From positions 17,487 through 81,486 of the forward strand of contig UQOX01000008.1 of the NCBI GenBank assembly GCA_900542765.1: a stretch of DNA of 64,000 nt, written 5' to 3'. The first letter of the stretch is position 1. Each line of letters starts with the position of its first letter. Both the position numbers and the translations under genes were made by a program. Below the pieces are notes generated by a model, which saw only the letters and a program-made list of their open reading frames with translations, had not been told where the DNA came from and searched no databases. Below, one piece after another: positions 50,894 to 59,081 of the stretch. This DNA comes from an uncultured Porphyromonadaceae bacterium (GTDB taxonomy: Bacteria > Bacteroidota > Bacteroidia > Bacteroidales > UBA11471).

Positions 50894-50912
50894 GCATCTC
50901 ACGGTGAGATGC
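50894..50912. repeat. perfect palindrome in the regulator leader
   Basis: GCATCTCAC and GTGAGATGC flank a single central G. It lies about 30 bases upstream of the regulator start codon and could be an operator or a leader hairpin. Confidence 0.5.
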
Positions 50913-51035
50913 GGTAGGTGTCGATGCAGGAACAGGCCGTTGTGCCGGGAGCCGACCCTGCTTTTGTGCGATGAGGGTCGGTAGGACTGTCAATGAGGCT
51001 TTTATGTGATGAATGAGCCATCTGCCACATCTCTC

Positions 51036-51043
51036 CAAATATA
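51036..51043 (-). promoter_or_regulatory. -7 box TATATTTG for the propeller/AraC regulator
   Basis: On the minus strand this matches TAnnTTTG and implies a leader of about 165 nt. No clear -33 TTTG was found. Confidence 0.45.
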
Positions 51044-51116
51044 CGGATAATTTTTTGAACACGCTCTGCCATGTGGCATATATTTTAGGCCGGCGTGGGA
51101 GCAATTTATCAATAAT

Positions 51117-51147
51117 GAAAGAGGGGGTTCCGAGAACCTCCTCTTTC
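51117..51147 (-). terminator. terminator after the flavodiiron gene
   Basis: GAAAGAGG and CCTCTTTC arms with GGTTC/GAACC pairing inside form a hairpin just after the flavodiiron stop codon, ending the minus-strand aguA operon. Confidence 0.75.
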
Positions 51148-51156
51148 GTGATGGAT

Positions 51157-52353
51157 TTATTCGTTTTCTTGCAGCCGTTGTGCGATGGCTTTTGCCAACT
51201 CCCGGCATTGTTGCATCGAGGCTTCGCAACCGCCTTGTTTCATCTCGACGGGGCAGCCGGGCATTTCCCAGTGCATTTGTTCGGCAAATGCCGTCAGTTC
51301 CTTTACCGAACGGCAAGCCCAGCTGTATGAGCCGAAGCAACCGAAGATGCGCGATTTGATTTCGCGGTTGCGCAGAGCCGATACCAGCAACTCTACATCG
51401 GGGAAGAGCAGCGTGTTGTAGGTGGGGCTGCCTATAATCAAGGCTTTGTATTTGAAGATGTCTCGCAAGATATATGATTTGTCCGACACCGACACGTCGT
51501 GCATCACGATGTTCTTGATGCCGTTGGCGGCCAGTTCGCGGGCAATCTCCTCGGCCATCTGGGCCGTGTGCCCGTACATGCTGCCATAGGCGATGACAAC
51601 ACCGGTCTCGGCCTCATAGCGGCTGAGACGGTCATAGATGCCGATGACTTTTGCCACGTTTTCTTTCCACACCGGACCGTGTGTGGAACATATCGTCTCG
51701 ATGGCGACGCCGGCCAGTTTCGACAGGGCCTTTTGCACGGGAGCACCGTATTTGCCCACGATGTTGGCATAGTAACGCACCATTTCGTCCCAGTAGATTT
51801 CACAATCGAGCTGGCTGTCGACGATGCCTCCTTCGAGGGCGCCGAAACAGCCGAAGGCATCGCCCGAGAAAAGGACTTTTTCTTGCGGGCAATACGATAC
51901 CATGGTCTCGGGCCAGTGCAGCATGGGAACAAGGTAGAACACCAGTTCTTTGGTGCCCAGCGAGAGCGATTCGCCCTCTTTGACGGTTATGGTGTCCCGG
52001 TCGATGCCATAGAACCCTTTGACCATGTCCAAGGTCTTGGCATTCCCCACAATCTGCATGTCGGGGTATGCCCGCTTCACGGCGGCGATGGAGGCCGAGT
52101 GGTCGGGCTCCATGTGGTTGATGACCAGATAATCGATGGCGCGGCCGTCGAGTATGTGGCGAATGTTTTCGAGGTAGGCTTCGGTGCAGCTGGCCTCTAT
52201 GGTGTCGATGAGAGCTACCTTTTCGTCTACAATCAGATAGGAGTTGTAGGAGACTCCATAAGGGAGGGGCCACAGTGCCTCGAATTTGTGGGTTTTGCGA
52301 TCGTTGGCTCCCACATAGTAGATGTTCGGTGCAATTTCAGCAAAATGGTTCAT
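51157..52353 (-). CDS. flavodiiron protein (A-type flavoprotein)
   Basis: Reduces oxygen to water and/or nitric oxide to nitrous oxide, protecting anaerobes. The 398-residue protein (start at 52353) has a metallo-beta-lactamase-like domain with the complete diiron ligand set His80, Glu82, Asp84, His146, Asp165 and His225, spaced as in the family, and a C-terminal flavodoxin domain (about 250-398, VIAYGSMYGHTAQMAEEIA). No rubredoxin domain is fused. It lies 22 bases after aguB and is the last gene of the agmatine operon. Confidence 0.95.
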   Translation of the reverse strand: MNHFAEIAPNIYYVGANDRKTHKFEALWPLPYGVSYNSYLIVDEKVALIDTIEASCTEAYLENIRHILDGRAIDYLVINHMEPDHSASIAAVKRAYPDMQIVGNAKTLDMVKGFYGIDRDTITVKEGESLSLGTKELVFYLVPMLHWPETMVSYCPQEKVLFSGDAFGCFGALEGGIVDSQLDCEIYWDEMVRYYANIVGKYGAPVQKALSKLAGVAIETICSTHGPVWKENVAKVIGIYDRLSRYEAETGVVIAYGSMYGHTAQMAEEIARELAANGIKNIVMHDVSVSDKSYILRDIFKYKALIIGSPTYNTLLFPDVELLVSALRNREIKSRIFGCFGSYSWACRSVKELTAFAEQMHWEMPGCPVEMKQGGCEASMQQCRELAKAIAQRLQENE

Positions 52354-52375
52354 ATGATTGAAGTTTATTTTGAGA

Positions 52376-53278
52376 TTAGTCGATAAATCGGCGGGTGATG
52401 TTTTCATAAGCATCGATACGGCGGTCGCGCAAGAAGGGCCACCAGCGTCGCACAGTCTCGGAGCGGGCGAGGTCTATTTCGACCGTTTGCACGCAATCTT
52501 CGTCGCAGGGAGCCTGCCATAATATCTCTCCTTGCGGGCCTGCCACGAAACTGCTGCCCCAGAATTGTATGCCGCGGGTTTGTCCGCTTGGGTCGGGTTC
52601 ATGACCTACGCGATTGACCGAGATGACCGGCAATCCGTTGGCAACGGCGTGACCGCGTTGTGAGATGATCCAGGCGTTGCGTTGCCGCTCTTTCTCTTCG
52701 GGGGTGTCGCTGCTCTCCCAGCCGATGGCGGTGGGATAGATGAGCAGGTCGGCACCGCGCAGGGCCATGAGTCGGGCGGCTTCGGGATACCACTGGTCCC
52801 AGCATACCAGCACGCCGAGACGGCCTATCGAGGTCTGAATCGGTTCAAATCCGAGGTCGCCGGGGGTGAAATAGAATTTCTCATAATAGGCCGGGTCGTC
52901 GGGTATGTGCATTTTGCGGTATTTCCCCGCTATCGAGCCGTCCTTGTCGAAGACGACGGCCGTGTTGTGATACAGCCCCGGGGCGCGACGCTCGAAGAGC
53001 GACGTGACCAGCACGACGCCCGATTCTCGGGCAATGTTGCCGTAAAACTCGGTCGATGGGCCGGGAACAGGTTCGGCCCAATTGAAACAGTCGGTATTCT
53101 CGGTCTGACAGAAATAGAGGCTGTTGTGCAACTCTTGGAGCACGACGAGCCGGGCGCCTTGTCGGGCACACTCTTCGATGCGGCTTTTCAGACGGTGCAT
53201 GTTTACTTCCCGATCGGGAGTATTCGATTGTTGTATGAGACCTGCTATGATTTTCTTTTCCATAATCTGCGATGTCAT
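52376..53278 (-). CDS. aguB: N-carbamoylputrescine amidase
   Basis: Hydrolyses N-carbamoylputrescine to putrescine, CO2 and ammonia. The 300-residue carbon-nitrogen hydrolase has the Glu-Lys-Cys triad: Glu49 in VLQELHN, Lys in GKYRKMHIPDD, Cys in VLVCWDQWYPEAARL. The ATG at 53278 overlaps the aguA stop as ATGA, which favours translational coupling; the ATG at 53263 gives a start closer to other family members. AguA directly upstream makes its substrate. Confidence 0.95.
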   Translation of the reverse strand: MTSQIMEKKIIAGLIQQSNTPDREVNMHRLKSRIEECARQGARLVVLQELHNSLYFCQTENTDCFNWAEPVPGPSTEFYGNIARESGVVLVTSLFERRAPGLYHNTAVVFDKDGSIAGKYRKMHIPDDPAYYEKFYFTPGDLGFEPIQTSIGRLGVLVCWDQWYPEAARLMALRGADLLIYPTAIGWESSDTPEEKERQRNAWIISQRGHAVANGLPVISVNRVGHEPDPSGQTRGIQFWGSSFVAGPQGEILWQAPCDEDCVQTVEIDLARSETVRRWWPFLRDRRIDAYENITRRFID

Positions 53279-54315
53279 ATTTTTAAAACACCTTGCGGAT
53301 ATTGCATGGTGACACAGTGTAACGACCCGTGTTGCTTGATGAGAGCCCGGCAGTCGATGCCGATGATTTCATATCCGGCAAAAGCCTCTTGCAAGATGCG
53401 TGCCGCGGCAGCGTCATTGTCGGGCTGGGCATAGGTGGGGTAGAGCACGGCATCGTTGAGGATGAGGAAGTTGGCATAGGTGGCCGGCAACCGTTCCCCT
53501 TCGTTGAAGATGGGGGCGGCCATGGGCAATGGCAGGAGCCGGAACGGCTTGCCGTCCCGCGTCAGGAAAGAGCGGAGTTGCTCTTCCATTTTGGCGAGTT
53601 CAGAGTAGTGCATGTCGGCTTTATCGTTGCATTGCACATACACGATGGTGTCGTCGGGGCACAGACGGGCCAAGGTGTCGATGTGGCTGTCGGTATCGTC
53701 GCCGGCCAGGAAACCGTGGTCGAGCCACAAAATCTGTGCGACCGAGAAGGTCTCGTGCAGGTATTGTTCGATTTGGGAGCGGTTCCACTCTCCGTTCCGG
53801 TTGGGGGAGAGCAGGCATTCCGAAGTGGTGAGCAAGATCCCTTTCCCGTCCGACTCGATGGAGCCGCCTTCGAGGACGAAGTTCAGACGGTTCACATATT
53901 CACCGTTGAGCCGCCCGTTTTGATACATGGCTCTCGTTATCAGGTTGTCGAGATTGGCCGCGAATTTCAGTCCCCAACCGTTGAATGCGAAGTCGAGAAT
54001 CCGTGCTTTCCCGCTATTCCCTTCAACAAGGGTGATGCCTCCGTGGTCACGGGCCCAGGTATCGTTGGTGGGGCAGGTGAGGTATCCGATGTTTTCAGCG
54101 GTTGTTTTCCCTTCGAGATGACGGCGCACCTTGTCGGTATCGGGCGCGACAATCAGCAACGGTTCGCGTTTGGAAATCTCCCGGGCGATGGCGGTAAAGC
54201 ACGCCTCGACCTCGTCGAGCATGTCGCACCAGTCGGTTCCGGCGTGAGGCCAAGTGAGTTGTATGCCCGATTGCGGGTACCATTCGGCCGGCAATCTATA
54301 ATCGGAGGTTTTCAC
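53275..54315 (-). CDS. aguA: agmatine deiminase
   Basis: Converts agmatine to N-carbamoylputrescine and ammonia. The 346-residue protein belongs to the porphyromonas-type peptidyl-arginine deiminase fold: opening segment MPAEWYPQSGIQLTWPH-like (written PAEWYPQSGIQLTWPHAGTD), TWARDHGGITLV, and the catalytic Cys near 334 in GSLHCVTMQYP. The start is GTG, overlapping the upstream DUF2148 gene stop as GTGA. Together with aguB it performs two-step putrescine formation from agmatine. Confidence 0.95.
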   Translation of the reverse strand: MKTSDYRLPAEWYPQSGIQLTWPHAGTDWCDMLDEVEACFTAIAREISKREPLLIVAPDTDKVRRHLEGKTTAENIGYLTCPTNDTWARDHGGITLVEGNSGKARILDFAFNGWGLKFAANLDNLITRAMYQNGRLNGEYVNRLNFVLEGGSIESDGKGILLTTSECLLSPNRNGEWNRSQIEQYLHETFSVAQILWLDHGFLAGDDTDSHIDTLARLCPDDTIVYVQCNDKADMHYSELAKMEEQLRSFLTRDGKPFRLLPLPMAAPIFNEGERLPATYANFLILNDAVLYPTYAQPDNDAAAARILQEAFAGYEIIGIDCRALIKQHGSLHCVTMQYPQGVLKI

Positions 54316-54848
54316 TTGTTCTCTTTGGGTTTACGGTCGAAGAAGGGGTTCTTTGAGGAGGCACTGATGGGTATGGCGATACATTGTCGGCAATCTTTCA
54401 GCAGTCCCAACTGTTCAACGGCCCAACCAGCCGAGAACATGACCCGGCTGTCGACCCTCAGGTCGGCGGCCTTGGCACAGGCCGAACCCACGGCGATGCC
54501 TACATCTATCGAGTTGATGGCGCAGGGTGTAGCCCACGGTTTTTCGGCGCATGTGGCAAATCCGCAATAAGCGCAGTTGAGCCCTTGCGGAGCCTGGCGG
54601 GTGCCGATGACAATCATGGCATCGGCTTGTTGTATGTTTTCACTGTCCCTGATGAGGAATTTCATGCCGGTCTCTTCGGCCAGTTGCAACATCTTTGCCG
54701 ACACGGCGTCGATGTCTTCGTCGGTCAGCGTGACGATTTCGATAATGTCCACACCTTTCCCTTTGGGGGCTGTCCGGGCTGCCAGCATTATCTGTTTGGC
54801 TGCTTGGAGCATGTACTCTTTGCGTGCGTCTCTCTCGTTGATAATCAT
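54312..54848 (-). CDS. DUF2148 ferredoxin-like domain protein
   Basis: A 178-residue protein with a nitroreductase-like N-terminal part (AAKQIMLAARTAPKGKG) and a conserved cysteine cluster CAYCGFATC followed by Cys109 (about 93-109), which suggests an iron-sulfur cluster or redox-active thiols. DUF2148 proteins occur in many anaerobes without a settled function. It is the first gene of the four-gene operon with aguA, aguB and the flavodiiron protein, with overlapping stop/start codons. A link to flavodiiron electron supply is only an inference. Confidence 0.85.
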   Translation of the reverse strand: MIINERDARKEYMLQAAKQIMLAARTAPKGKGVDIIEIVTLTDEDIDAVSAKMLQLAEETGMKFLIRDSENIQQADAMIVIGTRQAPQGLNCAYCGFATCAEKPWATPCAINSIDVGIAVGSACAKAADLRVDSRVMFSAGWAVEQLGLLKDCRQCIAIPISASSKNPFFDRKPKENK

Positions 54849-54870
54849 AATATATGTAATTTACGCGATG

Positions 54871-54878
54871 CAAATATA
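54871..54878 (-). promoter_or_regulatory. -7 box TATATTTG for the agmatine operon
   Basis: On the minus strand this fits TAnnTTTG and lies 23 bases before the DUF2148 ATG. A -33 element was not clear. Confidence 0.5.
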
Positions 54879-55004
54879 ATAATTCTTGGTGATACTTTGC
54901 CGGTGAGGATAAAATATGGGTGCTGATTCTTCTCTCTGTCTTTTGTTGCTATTTTTGTAACAGAAATGTAACATGTTTGTTATTTTTCCCTCATATAATG
55001 CGTT

Positions 55005-55012
55005 TATCTTTG
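55005..55012 (+). promoter_or_regulatory. -7 box TATCTTTG for the phosphate transporter gene
   Basis: This matches TAnnTTTG and lies 18 bases before the ATG at 55030, which selects that start. The nearest TTTG is 25 bases further up. Confidence 0.5.
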
Positions 55013-55029
55013 CGGCAAAATTTAGTAGT

Positions 55030-57276
55030 ATGGATTCAATATTTTTAGGATTTGTCGTCTTCTTGTTCCTCTTGGCCGTTTTTGATTTGTGGGTCGGGGT
55101 GAGCAATGACGCCGTAAACTTCCTCAACTCGGCAATCGGAGCGAAAGCGGCCAAGTTCAGGACCATAATCATCATCGCCGCCATCGGTGTCTTCTGTGGA
55201 GCATCGATGAGTAACGGTATGATGGATGTCGCCCGGCATGGGATATTCCGTCCCGAGCAATTCTATTTTAATGAACTGATGTATATCTTCTTGGCGGTGA
55301 TGGTGACCGACATTGTTTTGCTCGACATATTCAATTCGTTGGGAATGCCTACATCGACCACCGTCTCGATGGTCTTTGAGCTGTTGGGCGCATCGTTTGC
55401 GGTAGCCATGGTGAAACTGGCCTCCGATGCGACGGGGCTTACCTTTGCCGACCTGCTCAATACCGAGAAGGCTTTGTCGGTGATATTGGCAATCTTCTTT
55501 TCTGTTGCCATTGCGTTTTTCTTCGGAGCCTTGGTGCAGTATTTGACGCGTATCATATTTACGTTCAACTACAAGGCCAAGATGCGCTGGAAAGCCGGAT
55601 TGTTCGGCGGAGTGGCTGTGACGGCCATCGTCTATTTCATGCTTATCAAAGGAGTGAAGGACCTCTCTTTCATGACACCTGAAAATAAATTGTGGGTGCA
55701 TGAAAACACGGCACTCATCATGGTGGGTTGCCTGGTGTTCTTTACCGTCCTGATGCAAATATTGCATTGGTGCAAGGTGAATGTATTCAAGGTTGTCGTC
55801 CTTATCGGGACTTTTTCCCTGGCGATGGCATTTGCCGGTAACGACCTGGTCAATTTCATCGGAGTGCCGTTGGCCGGATTTTCTTCCTATCAGGATTATA
55901 TGGCAAACGGAGCCGGTGATCCTACGGGATTCTTGATGGGGTCGTTGAACGGACCGGCCAAGACGCCTCTTGTTTTCTTGGTGGCATCCGGAGCCATTAT
56001 GGTCTTTTCGTTGGCAACGTCAAAAAAGGCACATAATGTGGTGAAGACTTCGGTCGACCTTTCTCGTCAGGAAACCGGCGATGAGGTGTTCGGTTCCTCC
56101 CGTGTGGCTCGCAGCCTGGTGCGCTGGTTTACCACGGTGAGTGCATGGGTGGTCGATGTCACCCCCGAACGGGTGCGTTGCTGGGTCAACAGCCGTTTCA
56201 ATCAAGATGAGATGCAAATCGAGAACGGGGCGGCTTTCGACATGGTAAGAGCTGCGGTCAACCTGGTATTGGCCGGCCTTCTCATCGCATTGGGTACGTC
56301 GCTCAAATTGCCTCTTTCGACCACTTATGTGACATTCATGGTGGCGATGGGTTCTTCTTTGGCCGACCGGGCTTGGGGTAGAGAAAGTGCCGTCTACCGC
56401 ATTACCGGGGTGCTATCGGTCATCGGGGGTTGGTTCATAACCGCCGGGGCGGCCTTCCTGATAACGTTTGTCATCGCCCTCATCATGTATTTCGGCGGTG
56501 TGTGGGCCTCTATTGCCATCGTGGCACTTGGAGTGGGCATACTCATTCGCAGCAACATCGTTTATCGCAAGAAATCGAAAACTGAGAAAAAAGATACGAT
56601 TTTCAGCGAAATGTTGGCCACCAAGGACAAAACGGAGGCATGGAAACTGCTACATCAGCACATTGTCGAGAACCGTTGCATATTTATTTCCGATACGATG
56701 CAGATATACTATTCCATTACCGACGGTTTCATGTATGAAGAGTTGCGCTCCTTGCGCAAGGCCGACTCCTCGTTGCGTCAGGAAAAAAGCATCTTGAAGA
56801 ATCTCCGGCGCAAAGAGACGTTGGGAATGCATCGGGTATCGAAAGAGATTGCCATCGAAAAGAATACTTGGTTCCACTTGGGGTGCAACAGTTGCGAACA
56901 GATTATGTATTGCATGCGCCGTATTTGCGAACCCTGCCTTGAACATGTCGACAACAATTTTACCCCCCTGCCTCAAAAATTCGTCGACGAATTCATTCCG
57001 ATGAGGAACGGTGTCATGCTGCTGTTCGAGCAGGCTCTCGCGATTTTGCGGAACGGCCGTTACGAAGAAACCATCGCGTTGCGCGCCGATTGCGAGAAAA
57101 TGAAAGACCTTTTCTCCCGGAAACGAAAGAACCTCGTAGAGGAAATACAAAATGAGGAGCGGAGCGAATACATCAGTGTCCTTTATGTCTACCTCAACTT
57201 GTTGCAAGAATCCCAGGAAAGCGTCTCCTTGTTGAGACACATGCTTCGAGCCGACCGTAAACTGAATCAAGCATAG
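55030..57276 (+). CDS. PiT-family inorganic phosphate transporter with PhoU-like C-terminal domain
   Basis: Inner-membrane phosphate carrier. The 748-residue protein (start at 55030) has about ten or eleven transmembrane helices in two repeats with PiT signatures (GVSNDAVNFLNSAIGAKAA near 21-39, FAGNDLVNFIGVPLAG in the middle and LPLSTTYVTF), then a soluble helical tail of about 200 residues (about 530-748) resembling PhoU/DUF47 proteins. The tail may regulate transport. The porin gene begins 20 bases after its stop, so the two form a phosphate uptake unit across both membranes. Confidence 0.93.
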   Translation: MDSIFLGFVVFLFLLAVFDLWVGVSNDAVNFLNSAIGAKAAKFRTIIIIAAIGVFCGASMSNGMMDVARHGIFRPEQFYFNELMYIFLAVMVTDIVLLDIFNSLGMPTSTTVSMVFELLGASFAVAMVKLASDATGLTFADLLNTEKALSVILAIFFSVAIAFFFGALVQYLTRIIFTFNYKAKMRWKAGLFGGVAVTAIVYFMLIKGVKDLSFMTPENKLWVHENTALIMVGCLVFFTVLMQILHWCKVNVFKVVVLIGTFSLAMAFAGNDLVNFIGVPLAGFSSYQDYMANGAGDPTGFLMGSLNGPAKTPLVFLVASGAIMVFSLATSKKAHNVVKTSVDLSRQETGDEVFGSSRVARSLVRWFTTVSAWVVDVTPERVRCWVNSRFNQDEMQIENGAAFDMVRAAVNLVLAGLLIALGTSLKLPLSTTYVTFMVAMGSSLADRAWGRESAVYRITGVLSVIGGWFITAGAAFLITFVIALIMYFGGVWASIAIVALGVGILIRSNIVYRKKSKTEKKDTIFSEMLATKDKTEAWKLLHQHIVENRCIFISDTMQIYYSITDGFMYEELRSLRKADSSLRQEKSILKNLRRKETLGMHRVSKEIAIEKNTWFHLGCNSCEQIMYCMRRICEPCLEHVDNNFTPLPQKFVDEFIPMRNGVMLLFEQALAILRNGRYEETIALRADCEKMKDLFSRKRKNLVEEIQNEERSEYISVLYVYLNLLQESQESVSLLRHMLRADRKLNQA

Positions 57277-57296
57277 CTCGCCCGAAATAGACAACT

Positions 57297-58307
57297 ATGA
57301 TGAAAAATCTTCTCTTGTGTGCAAGCCTCTTATGGGGGCTTGCAGGGGAGATGTACGCTCAGAAAAAGAGTGAATACATTCCCGAAATTCACGGTACGAT
57401 ACGCGGAAAGTACGAATATCAGTTCGAAGATAACAAGGGGCGCTTCCAAGTGCGCAATGCCCGTTTCAGCCTCTCGGGCAAAGTGGCGCCGATTGTCTCT
57501 TACAAGGCCGAAATCGACCTCTCTGACGAGGGCGCGATAAAGATGCTCGATGCATACGCCCGCATTACTCCTTTGCCGACATTCGACATCACCATCGGTC
57601 AGATGCGCGTCCCCTTTACCATAGACGCTCATCGTTCGCCGCACCAACAGTATTTTGCCAATCGCTCGTTTATTGCCAAACAGGTGGGAAATGTGCGCGA
57701 TGTGGGGGCGACGTTGGCTTATACCTGGAAAATCGGTATCCCCGTCCGTCTCGAAGCGGGCATTTTCAACGGTTCCGGATTGACCAACCAAAAGGATTTC
57801 TGGACCAACCGCATCAATTACTCGGCCAAGGCTCATTTGCAGTTGCCCAAGGGGTTCAACTTGGTGGGGAGTGTGCAGAAAATATCGCCCGAAAACATTT
57901 CGATTCAGATGTACGACATCGGTGCCTACTATCATGCCGGCCGTTGGCATGTCGAGGCCGAGTTTTTGCGGAAGCACTATGCAGGAGGCGCTTTCAAACC
58001 CGTCAATGCTTTCGATGGTTTTGTTTGTTACGACCAACCCTTGCCCAAGGTCTTTGAGAAAATCTCATTCCTCGGTCGTTTCGATTGTATGAGCGACCAC
58101 AGCAATGGCGAAGCGGGAGAGGGGGGAACTCTTGTCGTCGATGATGCTGCCCGCAAGCGCCTCACCGTGGGTACGACATTGAGTTTGGTCAAACCGTTCG
58201 TTGCCGACCTCAGAGTCAATTACGAAAACTATTTTTACGATAACAACGCGTTGGCCGCGGTCTCGGAGCGTGACAAAATCGTGGTCGAATTGATGGTGCG
58301 CTTCTAA
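57297..58307 (+). CDS. outer-membrane porin, OprO/OprP phosphate-selective type
   Basis: An outer-membrane channel for anions, probably phosphate. The 336-residue protein has a signal peptide (ends MYAQ), a beta-barrel pattern of alternating strands, the RNARFSLSGKVAPIVSYKAEID and ITIGQMRVPFT segments that I associate with the porin O/P family, and a C-terminal aromatic residue (VELMVRF). Its position directly after a PiT transporter supports phosphate as the substrate. Confidence 0.88.
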   Translation: MMKNLLLCASLLWGLAGEMYAQKKSEYIPEIHGTIRGKYEYQFEDNKGRFQVRNARFSLSGKVAPIVSYKAEIDLSDEGAIKMLDAYARITPLPTFDITIGQMRVPFTIDAHRSPHQQYFANRSFIAKQVGNVRDVGATLAYTWKIGIPVRLEAGIFNGSGLTNQKDFWTNRINYSAKAHLQLPKGFNLVGSVQKISPENISIQMYDIGAYYHAGRWHVEAEFLRKHYAGGAFKPVNAFDGFVCYDQPLPKVFEKISFLGRFDCMSDHSNGEAGEGGTLVVDDAARKRLTVGTTLSLVKPFVADLRVNYENYFYDNNALAAVSERDKIVVELMVRF

Positions 58308-58412
58308 TGGCTTCGTATGTCAACACCGGGCTCCTTCCCGTTGTCGATATGCCCTATGGCGTTTTGTTTGAAAATCTTCGGCAGAATTATATGGAAATCG
58401 ATAGATTTTGCG

Positions 58413-58420
58413 TATATTTG
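58413..58420 (+). promoter_or_regulatory. -7 box TATATTTG upstream of small acidic protein gene
   Basis: This matches TAnnTTTG, 82 bases before the ATG at 58502. No -33 was found at the usual distance. Confidence 0.4.
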
Positions 58421-58501
58421 AAACCGAAACCTTGAATTACTGAACAAAATGGGGCAAAAGGTGTTTCATTAACTGATTTCTATGAATCTTAATTTTTGCT
58501 T

Positions 58502-58759
58502 ATGGACTATTATGACATGGAAGAACTGCTGGTGGATATTGTAAAAAAATATCCCGATATAGAATCGGCCGAGGCCCATTTCCAATCCCTGCTCGATACC
58601 GATGACGAGTTGAAAGATACCTACACCGAGTGGTGTGTGGCCAAGGGTTACCATGAAAAACGAGGATTTTCGATATTTTATCAAGAGTATATTTCCCGGG
58701 AAGATACCATTTGGGACAGTATTTTCCCCAACCGGGAAGAATATGATGGATATAAGTGA
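58502..58759 (+). CDS. small acidic conserved protein
   Basis: An 85-residue soluble protein, strongly acidic, rich in Tyr and Trp (DMEELLVDIVKKYPDIESAE ... GFSIFYQEYISRED). There is no signal peptide, membrane segment or metal-binding motif. The start is the ATG at 58502 rather than the in-frame TTG six bases earlier. I recall similar short proteins in Bacteroidales but no known function. Confidence 0.7.
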   Translation: MDYYDMEELLVDIVKKYPDIESAEAHFQSLLDTDDELKDTYTEWCVAKGYHEKRGFSIFYQEYISREDTIWDSIFPNREEYDGYK

Positions 58760-58852
58760 TTTATCAACCACATTTCTAACACCGAAATATTAAATAGTGT
58801 TAATATATGGAATTTTATGCCCGAAAAATATGTTTTACAACATAAAATGCCC

Positions 58853-58931
58853 TATATTTGCATCGTGTTTTTCATGGTATTAGATTTAAGGTTAACAGAG
58901 ATTGATTGTCGTGAGACAATCAATTTTTTTT
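58853..58931 (+). ncRNA. candidate small RNA: -7 box, ~65-nt transcript, intrinsic terminator
   Basis: TATATTTG at 58853-58860 fits the -7 consensus. About 40 bases later ATTGATTGTC (58901-58910) pairs with GACAATCAAT (58915-58924) around a GTGA loop, followed by eight T (58924-58931). The transcript would start near 58866 and be about 65 nt, with an unstructured TTAGATTTAAGG region and no open frame. The downstream C69 dipeptidase gene has its own promoter at 59011-59041, so this is not simply that gene's leader. The sequence looks familiar from other Bacteroidales intergenic regions, but I cannot name it. Confidence 0.6.
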
Positions 58932-59010
58932 GTCCCTATCCTTGGGTAGAGAATGGCGTGGAGGGGAGGGCTGAAAATATATAGGGAGTCATTTATCCCC
59001 GTCGAAAAAT

Positions 59011-59041
59011 TTTGAGATTCTCGCGAAACTCGTTATCTTTA
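59011..59041 (+). promoter_or_regulatory. promoter of the C69 dipeptidase gene
   Basis: TTTG at 59011-59014, a 19-base spacer, and TATCTTTA at 59034-59041 (one mismatch), 40 bases before the ATG. Confidence 0.7.
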
Positions 59042-59081
59042 CTCTCCACAAACCTTATAACCCAAGACAACGAAAGATAAC

